Positions 6,597 to 14,565 of a DNA stretch of 64,000 nt are shown here, piece after piece. The number at the start of each line of letters is the position of its first letter. The stretch's first letter is position 1. Under the pieces are notes generated by a model. It was not told the origin of the DNA. It ran no database searches and was given only the letters and a program-made list of their open reading frames with translations. The DNA is from Dolichospermum flos-aquae CCAP 1403/13F (GTDB lineage Bacteria; Cyanobacteriota; Cyanobacteriia; Cyanobacteriales; Nostocaceae), in the NCBI RefSeq assembly GCF_012516395.1, contig NZ_CP051206.1, forward strand, positions 4,779,334-4,843,333, in the 5' to 3' direction. The position numbers and the translations under genes were made by a program.

Positions 6597-8705
6597 ATGC
6601 CGCCAGACTATTCCGGTCAAAATCTCCGAGGACACTCTTTTAAAGGTCAAAAACTGACAGGAGCTAACTTTAGCAAAGCCGATATTAGAGGAGCAAATTT
6701 TACCAACGCCATTCTTAAGGGTGCTGATTTTACAGGTGCTAAGGCTGGACTACAGCGACGTTGGGTAATTGATTTGCTCATAGCTGCGTTGCTAATGTCA
6801 GCACTGCCAGGGTTTTTTTCATTCCCCATTGGTACATTAATACCATATATTTTTGATGGCAAAAACTCTCAAAATTTTATTATGGCAATCCTTTGCCTAG
6901 TTATAGTGACAGTTTTTTGTATTGTCACTATTCGCAAGGGTGTAATCGCCGGAGCCTTAGCCTTAGCCTTAACGACTGCCGTAGCTGTAGCCTGGAGTTT
7001 AGCTGTATTCATAGTCGGATACTTTGCCGAAGTCGTAACTGGAAATGGAGTCATGGGCTTCGTCGGAAGCTTCGTCGCGGGCTTCTCTGTCACCTTCGCC
7101 GGACGCTTCGCGGTAGCCGCAGCCGCAGCCGTAGCCGGAGCCATAGCCGCAGCCGTCGTTGCAGTCTTAGACGCAGCCGTAGCCGGAGCCATAGCCGCAG
7201 CCGTAGCCGGAGCCATAGCCGCAGCCGTCGTTGCAGTCTTATTCGGAGTCGGAGCCGTACCCGTAGCCCTATTTTTTGTAATTTTTAGTGGCTATATAGG
7301 CTGGCGTAGTTTTAAAGGAGATGAAAGAGATACTTGGATTCGTTCATCTGCCATTGCTTTTGCTGCTACAGGTGGTACAAGTTTTCGTGGTGCTGATTTA
7401 ACTGACGCTGATTTTACTGGTGCAACCCTGAAAAACACAGATTTCAGAAAAGCAAATCTAACGCGCACTCGTTTTTATGAAGCGAAAAAACTTGATTTTG
7501 CTAGACCAGGTAATACGATACTGAATAATCCCGCTGTTCTCAATTTGCTCATTACTCTCAATGGTAGGAATAAATCTTATTTTGGTGCTAATCTCAGAGG
7601 TGTAAACCTAATAGGTGCAGATTTGAAAGAGGCTAATTTTAAAAATGCTGATATTATTGAAGCCGCTTTTCAAGGAGCTAATTTAGAATGGGCAAATCTA
7701 AGTCTTACTCAAGCCATTGGTACTAATTTCACCAAAGCTCAAATGACAGGTGTTTGTGTGGAGGCATGGAATATTGAAAGTACAACTATATTAGATAATG
7801 TAGATTGTCGCTTTGTCTATCTTTTAGAATATTCTAAACCCGGAACAGATGACCGTGAACGCCGTCCTAGTAGTGGAGAATTTAAACCAGGAGAATTTAC
7901 AAAATTATTTGAAGAAGTTTTAAATACTGTTGATTTAATTTTCCAAAATGGTATTGACTGGAAAGCTTTTGTTGCAGCTTTCAAAAAAGTGCAAGTTGAA
8001 AATGGAGATACAGAATTAGCTATCCAGAGTATTGAAAATAAAGGTGATGGGGTAGTTGTCGTTAAAGTTGCTGTTCCTGATAATGCTGATAAAGAAAAGA
8101 TTCATAGCGATTTTACTCAAAATTATCAATTAGCATTAGCGGCAGTAGAAGAAAAATATAAAGCAGTTTTACAAGCTAAAGATGAGGAAATAAATTTTCA
8201 TCGTCAACAAAGTGGTAAAATACCAGAAATGATTATATCATTAGCTAATAAACCTATTAATGTTCAAATTGATAATAAAGTGGAGAATGAAAATATGACT
8301 AAGGATTCTAGCCGTAAAATTGAAATTGGTAATATTGGTGGAGATTTTAACGCCAGTGGACAAGCTTTGAATTTAGGTGAAATCAGTGGTACAGTCACAA
8401 ATACCATTAATGAATTACCGTCTGCACCTGAACCCGATAAACCAGGAATTAAAGAATTATTAACACAATTAAAAACAGCAATTGAAACTGATAGTAATTT
8501 AACAGCAAAAGAAAAAGAAAAGGCTTTAAAACAAGTTAAATCTTTAGCAGAAGCGGCTCAAAATCCTCAAGAAAAACAGGATTTAGCAGATACAGCAATT
8601 ACAATGTTAAAAGGAACAATTGCTCATTTACCAACTGCGGCAAAATTGGTTGAAGAATGCGGTAAATTATTGCCGATAATTTCTGGTTTTTTAGGTTTAA
8701 GTTAA
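6597..8705 (+). CDS. Pentapeptide-repeat membrane protein with helical C-terminal domain
   Basis: A 702-residue multidomain protein. Residues 8-48 are pentapeptide repeats (A(N/D)LRG/ADFTG type). Residues 56-235 are a hydrophobic, Ala/Val-rich block with perhaps six to eight membrane helices; its core AVAGAIAAAVVAV is repeated. Residues 260-300 and 330-385 hold more pentapeptide repeats. Residues 400-555 are soluble, with a helical stretch, and 560-595 carry the Gly/Asn-rich segment IGNIGGDFNASGQALNLGEI. The end is a helical domain with EKEKALKQVKSLAEAA and a hydrophobic tail LLPIISGFLGLS. Similar tails occur on other cyanobacterial multidomain proteins of unknown role. No catalytic motif was seen. 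The start ATG lacks a strong ribosome-binding site. Confidence 0.8.
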   Translation: MPPDYSGQNLRGHSFKGQKLTGANFSKADIRGANFTNAILKGADFTGAKAGLQRRWVIDLLIAALLMSALPGFFSFPIGTLIPYIFDGKNSQNFIMAILCLVIVTVFCIVTIRKGVIAGALALALTTAVAVAWSLAVFIVGYFAEVVTGNGVMGFVGSFVAGFSVTFAGRFAVAAAAAVAGAIAAAVVAVLDAAVAGAIAAAVAGAIAAAVVAVLFGVGAVPVALFFVIFSGYIGWRSFKGDERDTWIRSSAIAFAATGGTSFRGADLTDADFTGATLKNTDFRKANLTRTRFYEAKKLDFARPGNTILNNPAVLNLLITLNGRNKSYFGANLRGVNLIGADLKEANFKNADIIEAAFQGANLEWANLSLTQAIGTNFTKAQMTGVCVEAWNIESTTILDNVDCRFVYLLEYSKPGTDDRERRPSSGEFKPGEFTKLFEEVLNTVDLIFQNGIDWKAFVAAFKKVQVENGDTELAIQSIENKGDGVVVVKVAVPDNADKEKIHSDFTQNYQLALAAVEEKYKAVLQAKDEEINFHRQQSGKIPEMIISLANKPINVQIDNKVENENMTKDSSRKIEIGNIGGDFNASGQALNLGEISGTVTNTINELPSAPEPDKPGIKELLTQLKTAIETDSNLTAKEKEKALKQVKSLAEAAQNPQEKQDLADTAITMLKGTIAHLPTAAKLVEECGKLLPIISGFLGLS
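7113..7245. repeat. GC-rich internal coding repeat
   Basis: Inside the pentapeptide gene the DNA becomes a run of GCC-NNA hexamers (GCCGTA, GCCGGA, GCCATA, GCCGCA). A segment of about 39 bp starting at 7131 recurs at 7203, each ending GTCGTTGCAGTCTTA. It encodes the Ala-rich membrane segment and has base composition unlike its AT-rich surroundings. Confidence 0.8.
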
Positions 8706-8748
8706 AACGTATTTTCTAACCACCCTGTTCTGAAAATATCGTTAAAAT

Positions 8749-8794
8749 GGGAGGTAGAACCTCCCGGAAAGCATTCCCAGTCGGAGACTGGGAA
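8749..8794 (+). terminator. Two adjacent perfect hairpins after the pentapeptide gene
   Basis: GGGAGGT/ACCTCCC (8749-8765) is followed by TTCCCAGTC/GACTGGGAA (8774-8794). The second is a common cyanobacterial interspersed palindrome (a variant lies near 5570-5597). Neither has a T-run, so terminator function is only possible; they may simply be repeats. Confidence 0.4.
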
Positions 8795-8831
8795 CGAGGA
8801 ATAAATGGAGATTAATTAAGAGGTATGAATC

Positions 8832-9410
8832 ATGACTGCTGTAATTTTACAAATACCACAATCACTAAAATTCACAGATGATAAATTTGTGGAAATGGTC
8901 GCTGCTAATAAAGATTTACGTTTAGAATTATCGGCTCAAGGAGAATTAAGTATTATGTCACCAACAGGAGGAGAAACGGGAGATAGAAACCTAGAATTAG
9001 GTGGACAAGTTTGGTTTTGGAATCGCCAAAATGGGTTAGGAAAGGCTTTTGATTCTTCTACAGGTTTTAAATTACCTAATGGCGCTACCCGTTCCCCTGA
9101 TGTGTCTTGGATTAAGATGGAAAGATGGAATGCACTTACACCAGAACAAAGAAAAAGGTTTCTGCCTTTATGTCCTGATTTTGTGATTGAATTGGTTTCT
9201 GAAAGCGATGATTTAGCAGATACTCAAGCCAAAATGCGAGAATATATTGCCAATGGTTTGCGGTTAGGTTGGTTAATTAATCCGAAAAATAAGCAAGTAG
9301 AAATATATCGCCCAAATCAAGAAATAGAAGTTTTACAATCTCCTGCAAATTTATCTGGAGAAAATGTATTACCAGGATTTATTTTAGATTTGCAACCGAT
9401 TTTTTCATGA
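8832..9410 (+). CDS. Uma2 family (DUF820) restriction-endonuclease-fold protein
   Basis: A 192-residue Uma2/DUF820 protein with a predicted PD-(D/E)XK fold. The motifs are in the usual order: LELSAQGELSIMSPTGGETG, then FDSSTGFKLPNGATRSPDVSW, PDFVIELVSESDD, KMREYIANGLRLGWLINPKNKQVEIYR, and LPGFILDL. The family's acidic and lysine active-site candidates (D of SPDVSW, E of VIELVS, K of QAKMREY) are all present. Uma2 genes are among the most expanded in cyanobacteria; nuclease activity is predicted and its biological target is unknown. The gene stands alone, with a second member far away at 62855-63430. Confidence 0.9.
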   Translation: MTAVILQIPQSLKFTDDKFVEMVAANKDLRLELSAQGELSIMSPTGGETGDRNLELGGQVWFWNRQNGLGKAFDSSTGFKLPNGATRSPDVSWIKMERWNALTPEQRKRFLPLCPDFVIELVSESDDLADTQAKMREYIANGLRLGWLINPKNKQVEIYRPNQEIEVLQSPANLSGENVLPGFILDLQPIFS

Positions 9411-9624
9411 GACATATAGCGGTTATTGGTGGGATGCCATACAATTGAAGGCGCAGACCCTGCGCCCCTAGGTTCTGCTGTACTTGGCATAATTGGGACT
9501 CAAGACCCAAATATTTTAAAATTTAGCTTTTTTCACTATCAGGGAGAAATCCACACCCTAAATTGGGTGAGCATCGCGTTAGGATGTAATACATTAACGG
9601 CATAGTTTCAGGCGATTAGTTGCT

Positions 9625-10287
9625 ATGGATATTTCTCACCTCAAGGCTGTGCAAGCCCCCTATTCCGGCGATAGTTCCTACCGGACACCGCCGCCAGATT
9701 TACCGTCCCTACTATTGAAGGAGCGGATTGTGTATCTGGGTATGCCACTTGTTCCGTCTGTTACGGAATTAATCGTCGCTCAATTGCTGTATTTGCAGTC
9801 CGATGATCCCGAAAAACCAATTAAAATCTACATCAACTCTACAGGTACTTCTGGTTACAGTGGCGAACCTATCGGTTTTGAAACCGAAGCCTTCGCTATC
9901 TATGACACTATGAAATATATCAAGCCTCCTATCCACACCATTTGTATTGGTTCGGCTATGGGTATGGCTGCGATGATTCTTAGTGCTGGGACAAAAGGCT
10001 GTCGTGCTAGTTTGCCCAATTCTTCCATTATCCTGCATCAGCCGAAAAGCTACGCCCAAGGACAGGCGACGGATATTCAAATTCGCGCGAAGGAAGTTTT
10101 GGCAAATAAAGCTTCAATGCTGGAAATTCTAGCCCGGACGACTGAACAAGACATGACGAAAATTAGCAAGGACATGGATCGTCTTTTCTACATGACTCCC
10201 GACCAAGCTAAGGAGTATGGTTTGATTGACAGGGTTTTTAGGAAGGAAGAACTCGCTAATCTCCCACTCCCTGTAAGTGTGCTTTAA
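9625..10287 (+). CDS. clpR: ClpR, inactive ClpP paralogue
   Basis: A 220-residue ClpP-fold protein whose catalytic site is degenerate. The region matching GLAASMG in ClpP reads GSAMGMA (109-115), so the nucleophile Ser is Gly113. The Asp-containing MDRDF reads MDRLF (Leu187). The His is kept (H138 in ILHQP). An insertion GTSGYSGEPIGFETEA (74-89) sits where ClpP has the GG(M/S)VT loop. These are the marks of cyanobacterial/plastid ClpR, which forms a mixed ring with ClpP3 and works with ClpC in the essential protease of the cell (established in Synechococcus). The gene directly precedes clpP on the same strand, as in other cyanobacteria. Confidence 0.95.
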   Translation: MDISHLKAVQAPYSGDSSYRTPPPDLPSLLLKERIVYLGMPLVPSVTELIVAQLLYLQSDDPEKPIKIYINSTGTSGYSGEPIGFETEAFAIYDTMKYIKPPIHTICIGSAMGMAAMILSAGTKGCRASLPNSSIILHQPKSYAQGQATDIQIRAKEVLANKASMLEILARTTEQDMTKISKDMDRLFYMTPDQAKEYGLIDRVFRKEELANLPLPVSVL

Positions 10288-10299
10288 ATAGGTAATTGG

Positions 10300-10400
10300 T
10301 GATTGGTGATTGGTAATTGGTAAGAAGATATAGCTTCATCTGACCACTAACCACTGACCACTGACCACTAACCACTGACCACTGACAACTAACAACTGAC
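10300..10400. repeat. Short tandem repeats (7-bp family) between clpR and clpP
   Basis: Runs of GTAATTGGTGATTGG and then ACCACTGACCACTAACC-type 7-mers. Such STRR sequences are typical of heterocystous cyanobacteria. Similar tracts occur near 975, 1158, 25690, 52730, 55975, 57110, 57200 and 59490. Confidence 0.85.
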
Positions 10401-10423
10401 TAATTACAAACGGAGTACCGCAA

Positions 10424-11017
10424 ATGCCTATAGGCGTGCCTAAAGTTCCTTACCGGATGCCCGGTGGACAATATACAGATTGGATTAGCATTTATGACCG
10501 TCTTTATCGGGAAAGAATTATTTTCCTGGGAAGAGATGTGGATGACGAAATTGCTAACCAAATTATTGCTGTCATGCTGTATCTGGATTCCGATGATCCT
10601 GGGAAGGATATTTATTTATATATCAATTCCCCCGGTGGGATGGTGACATCTGGTTTGGCAATTTATGACACCATGCAACACATTAAGTCTGATGTGGTGA
10701 CAATCTGTGTCGGTTTGGCTGCTTCTATGGGATCTTTCCTGTTGGCTGCGGGGACAAAGGGTAAACGCATGGCCTTACCTCACTCCCGGATTATGATTCA
10801 CCAACCTTCTGGGGGAACTCGCGGACAAGCTTCTGATATCGAAATCGAAGCTAGAGAAATTCTGCGAATTCGGAGTCAGTTAAATCAAATTTATGCTGAT
10901 AATACTACTCAACCTTTAAGCAAGATTGAAAAAGACATGGATCGTGACTTTTTTATGTCTGCTCAAGAGGCTAAGGAATACGGTTTAATTGATCGTGTGA
11001 TTGAAGAACGTATTTAA
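10424..11017 (+). CDS. clpP: ATP-dependent Clp protease proteolytic subunit (ClpP3-type)
   Basis: A 197-residue ClpP with a complete catalytic triad: Ser101 in GLAASMG, His126 in MIHQP and Asp175 in MDRDF. The length is normal, with the N-terminal extension [15 protein letters not shown] before the conserved [15 protein letters not shown]. Located directly after clpR, it corresponds to the clpR-clpP3 operon of cyanobacteria, whose products form the mixed ClpP3/R core. The 136-base gap between them is filled by 7-bp tandem repeats, which is unusual for an operon gap. A GGAG-like site (ACGGAGTACCGCA) precedes the ATG. Confidence 0.95.
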   Translation: MPIGVPKVPYRMPGGQYTDWISIYDRLYRERIIFLGRDVDDEIANQIIAVMLYLDSDDPGKDIYLYINSPGGMVTSGLAIYDTMQHIKSDVVTICVGLAASMGSFLLAAGTKGKRMALPHSRIMIHQPSGGTRGQASDIEIEAREILRIRSQLNQIYADNTTQPLSKIEKDMDRDFFMSAQEAKEYGLIDRVIEERI

Positions 11018-11120
11018 TAGTGGAAAATAATTCAAAATTCAAGATGTAAAATTCAAAAGTATGAATTACTCATTTTGAATTTTTAGTTTTGAATTTTGAA
11101 TTTAAGTCAAGCGAAGCAAC

Positions 11121-11726
11121 ATGGATCTTGAAGATTATTACCGGATATTGGGTTTAAGGTCGGGAGTTTCTTTTGCTGATGTTAAAGCGTCCTATCGCCG
11201 ATTGGTACAGCAATATCATCCTGATATCAACCCAGATGATCTCAAAGCGAAAGATAAGTTTATTGCGGTGACTGAGGCTTATAAGTTTCTCCAAACGGTT
11301 TTACCACCGGAGGAAATTAAGCCTCGGACTAATGAGGTGAAAACTGATGTTTCTAGTGCTAGAGAAGTGCAAACTCAACCAGCAGCATCAAAAACAACGG
11401 TTATATCTCATCCACCCAATTTAGAGGATATAGAACAACGGTTAAAGTGGAAGACTTATGAGCAGTTACAGCGATTTTTACAGGAAAGACGTTTTCCCCA
11501 GGCGATCGCTCTAGCAGAGGCTTTAATGGCGCGTTTACCAGCAGATGCGGAGGTGCGTCAATGGTTAGCGATCGCTTATCAAATCTGGGGACGAGTGTTA
11601 ATTACGGAAAAACAACTCCCAAAAGCCAGAATTTATCTGAAAAAAGCCTTAAAAACTGACCCATACAATAAAGCTTTATGGAATGAAGTTCAGCAGGATT
11701 TTCAACGTTTGGAATTGAAACTTTAG
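11121..11726 (+). CDS. J-domain protein with C-terminal TPR-like region
   Basis: A 201-residue protein. Residues 5-60 form a J domain (DYYRILGL, YRRLVQQYHPDINPD with the HPD at 33-35, FIAVTEAYKFL). A linker of about 45 residues follows, and residues 115-195 look like TPR helices (AIALAEALMARLPADAEVRQ, ARIYLKKALKTDPYNKALWN). There is no Gly/Phe or zinc-finger domain, so it is a type III co-chaperone that would stimulate an Hsp70; the TPR part suggests client or partner binding. It follows clpP after 103 bases of AT-rich repeats; a link to proteolysis is possible but not shown. Confidence 0.9.
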   Translation: MDLEDYYRILGLRSGVSFADVKASYRRLVQQYHPDINPDDLKAKDKFIAVTEAYKFLQTVLPPEEIKPRTNEVKTDVSSAREVQTQPAASKTTVISHPPNLEDIEQRLKWKTYEQLQRFLQERRFPQAIALAEALMARLPADAEVRQWLAIAYQIWGRVLITEKQLPKARIYLKKALKTDPYNKALWNEVQQDFQRLELKL

Positions 11727-11801
11727 TAATGGGTAATGGGTGATTGGTAATTGATAGTTGGTAAGAGTTTATTATTGATTCATACTTTATTTTTGAATTG
11801 T

Positions 11802-13133
11802 TTATTTCTCTGCGTGGATGTAATCTACAAAGTAGAATTTAGGAATGAATGAAAATTTCAACCACGCAGAAACTCCTACTCCTAAAAGTGCGGTAATTAT
11901 TAATGGTAAACCTAGCTGTAACCGCCAATGATCAGGTAATAAAGCCACTCCAGATATAACAATTACAAAATATGCTAAAAGTCCTATTTGCAACCTTTCT
12001 AGATTTTTAACTGCGGTTCGACAACTACTACAATGCTGGGTATGTTGTTTATATCTATCGAGAACTTCAGCCCGATTTTCATTAATAGTTGTAGGTTCAC
12101 TACCATTAATTCCTATTTCTTGCCAAGGTAATTTACTTTGACAATATTTATCAAACCAATTGCGAAATTCAATTACTAATCTATCAGCATTTGTGGGTAA
12201 TTTATAAGCTGTTTTCCAACTTTGGGTTAATTGTTTTTGTTGTAAATAGTATTCTTGTTGTTGCAGAAAAATCATATCTCCATCTAATACTAGATGTCTC
12301 TCATTAATATGATTCCACCAACGGGGGATAATCCGATGTAGGGTTTTAGCAAAGTTGCGGGGAAATTGAGCAACAATTCTCGATTTACCAGGAGATACGG
12401 GAATACAATAAACAACTAAACCTAGTTTCTTTCCTGTATTACCAAGACTAATTGCATATTCTAATCTACAAGGTGGTTCAAATGTAATTGTCGTGGGTAA
12501 ACCTCTCGCAATATCTACTTCAATTAAATCAATGGTTGATTTAACTATGTTAATAGGTATAGGTTGAGCTTTTTCTCTATTACCTTGGACTCCATGATGA
12601 GCAAAAGGGACATGACTAGGATCTGCTACATTTTCTACTAATGTTTGCCAATCATATTCTAAATCTCGAATATAATTCGACCAAACAAATCCTTTTTCTG
12701 CGTCTATTTGGGGTGATAAAGGTAAAGGTGTATTTTCAGCTATTGCTGCTGTTTTTTGATCTGGCCACACCCAAAGTATTTCCTGTTGTTGACGCACTGG
12801 AAAGGAAATAACACAAAAATTATCTTGATTTTTAGCGATAATTTCTGGGTTTTCTGCTTGGTGAACGCGCTGACAAATACCATTTTCATTAAATTCCCAA
12901 CCGTGATAACTACACATTAAGTTACCTGTTTTATCTTCGATTCTACCTTCGCTTAATGGTGCGAGACGGTGGGGACATTGATCTAAAAATACTCGATAGG
13001 TTTCTGAGTTAGTAGGTTTCCAAACCACCAAGCGCATTCCCAGTAGCGTTAGAGGTGTTGGACGCTGGGGATTAATATCTTCGATTGGTATGAGAGGATA
13101 CCAGTTTTGAAAAAAATTGAATTCAGATTGCAT
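11802..13133 (-). CDS. PaO-type Rieske non-heme iron oxygenase, membrane anchored
   Basis: A 443-residue protein when started at the ATG at 13133; a TTG six codons further upstream is possible. The Rieske [2Fe-2S] cluster ligands are Cys53-x-His55 (DQCPHRLAPL) and Cys74-x2-His77 (MCSYHGWEF). The mononuclear iron motif is ENVADPSHVPFAHHG. A C-terminal CxxC (HCSSCRTAVKNL) and two hydrophobic helices near the end are hallmarks of the pheophorbide a oxygenase / Tic55 / PTC52 group. It probably hydroxylates a tetrapyrrole-like or other hydrophobic substrate at a membrane, but the substrate cannot be read from sequence. It is divergent from the ATPase gene at 13205. Confidence 0.9.
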   Translation of the reverse strand: MQSEFNFFQNWYPLIPIEDINPQRPTPLTLLGMRLVVWKPTNSETYRVFLDQCPHRLAPLSEGRIEDKTGNLMCSYHGWEFNENGICQRVHQAENPEIIAKNQDNFCVISFPVRQQQEILWVWPDQKTAAIAENTPLPLSPQIDAEKGFVWSNYIRDLEYDWQTLVENVADPSHVPFAHHGVQGNREKAQPIPINIVKSTIDLIEVDIARGLPTTITFEPPCRLEYAISLGNTGKKLGLVVYCIPVSPGKSRIVAQFPRNFAKTLHRIIPRWWNHINERHLVLDGDMIFLQQQEYYLQQKQLTQSWKTAYKLPTNADRLVIEFRNWFDKYCQSKLPWQEIGINGSEPTTINENRAEVLDRYKQHTQHCSSCRTAVKNLERLQIGLLAYFVIVISGVALLPDHWRLQLGLPLIITALLGVGVSAWLKFSFIPKFYFVDYIHAEK

Positions 13134-13204
13134 ATTGCTTCTAATGAACAAAACAAATACACCACTAATAGTATATTGACCCCATATCCAGAAATAAACT
13201 CACT

Positions 13205-14470
13205 ATGTCTCCCAATCCTTTTTTTCCTGGAAAACCAGTTCCCCCAGAAAGTTTCATAGGACGGACATCAGAAATTAACTATGCTTTTGACCAAATCCAT
13301 AACCGCAGCCATTTCGCCATTTGGGGTGGTCCAGGAATGGGTAAGTCTTCATTTTTGCAGAAATTGGCTTCTGAGGAAACATGGCAAGAATATGGATTAG
13401 ATCCATCTCAAGGTATCGCTGTCATCCTAGATTGTCAAAGTCTCACTCCCTTCACTTCTAGTGGTTTTTGGCGAGAAGCTTTAAATCTGCTGCACAATAA
13501 ATTAGTCGGTGAACCACAACTACAAGCTGAAATCAAGCCATTACTTGAAAAACTGGCGACAAATGATAGTCTGCGCCAAGCATTACGGAAATTGGGTAAA
13601 CAAGATAAGTTTTTAGTATTGTTGGTAGATAATTTTGATGCAGCATTGGTAACAAACGATCAGTACACGGAAACAGAAATGGAAACATTTTTAGCTCAGT
13701 GTCGTAGTTTGGCGGTTCATGCGGAAGAAAGTCAATATCTCTCCATGATTGTGGCTTCACTCCAACGCCTCAGTGAATTAGGTCCCAAATTTAACCCCAA
13801 TGCTTCTCCTTGGTACAATCACTATTTGTTTCAATCTCTGAAATTGTTTACTACTAAGGATTTAGTTCAACTATTAAATAGTATTAGACCACCCACACTA
13901 CGGGGTGCAATCATGAATATCATCGGTGGACATCCAATGTTAGTCCAAACTGCTGGGTTTTTCCTAGATAGAGAACTACAGCGTGGGAGTAATGCTGATA
14001 TTAACTCATTTGCTGAGAATTTTGAAAGAGATACTCAACAGATTTTTCAGACAATTTGGTATAGATGCAATCTCAAAGAACAAGAGTTGTTAATGCTGAT
14101 AGGTTTATTAGATATGGAAGATCATATAAAGGAAATAAAATTTAAATTAAGTGGCATTAGTCGCATTCTTACACAACATGAACGATCTTTAAGCAAGTTG
14201 GAAGAACAGGGTGTAATTACTTCCAGTTCTTCAGAAATCGGAAAGTTTTACGCCTTCACTTCATTACTTATGAAAAAATGGGTGATTCAGGAGATTTTGC
14301 AGACTCCAGAACAATCAATCAGAGGTAGAGAAAAAGAACTTATGAATCTGATTAGTCATAAACAAGTAGAGCAAGTTAAAAAAGTAGTTACTTGGTTAGG
14401 GGAAAATCCAGAAAAAGTAAAATCTTTCCTAGATTGGATTGCAAAGGTAGTACCAGTATTTCCTGGATAG
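13205..14470 (+). CDS. P-loop NTPase of the STAND/archaeal-ATPase-like group
   Basis: A 421-residue soluble protein. It starts NPFFPGKPVPPESFIGR, followed by Walker A GGPGMGKSS (41-49), Walker B FLVLLVDNFD (136-145) and GGHPMLVQ with the GHP motif at 242-244, typical of STAND and archaeal-type ATPases. A winged-helix-like segment follows (RILTQHERSLSKLEEQGVI). The C-terminus (residues 375-421) is a helical tail (VEQVKKVVTWLGENPEKVKS) with no recognised effector. The opening layout 'NPF/YxxGKPV...FxGR' is shared with the two larger ATPases downstream, 95 and about 3260 bases away, on the same strand. It probably acts as a signal-transducing NTPase with them. Confidence 0.8.
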   Translation: MSPNPFFPGKPVPPESFIGRTSEINYAFDQIHNRSHFAIWGGPGMGKSSFLQKLASEETWQEYGLDPSQGIAVILDCQSLTPFTSSGFWREALNLLHNKLVGEPQLQAEIKPLLEKLATNDSLRQALRKLGKQDKFLVLLVDNFDAALVTNDQYTETEMETFLAQCRSLAVHAEESQYLSMIVASLQRLSELGPKFNPNASPWYNHYLFQSLKLFTTKDLVQLLNSIRPPTLRGAIMNIIGGHPMLVQTAGFFLDRELQRGSNADINSFAENFERDTQQIFQTIWYRCNLKEQELLMLIGLLDMEDHIKEIKFKLSGISRILTQHERSLSKLEEQGVITSSSSEIGKFYAFTSLLMKKWVIQEILQTPEQSIRGREKELMNLISHKQVEQVKKVVTWLGENPEKVKSFLDWIAKVVPVFPG

Positions 14471-14565
14471 ACATTTGAATAGAGAAGTTTGTTTTAACTT
14501 CTCTACTAAGTTTATAGATAATGATTGATCTGAAATTAAATTTATAGATTGGGAGCAAATAAAAA

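Noticed and set aside
6869-7288. Antisense and shifted frames rich in Ala/Pro/Thr or Ser/Arg
   Set aside because: They are shadows of the GCC-NNA coding repeat in the pentapeptide gene; the low-complexity products follow from the hexamer repeats.
9450-9466. GGCGCAG/CTGCGCC hairpin as a terminator of the Uma2 gene
   Set aside because: No T-run follows and the sequence is part of a common interspersed repeat; kept only as a note.
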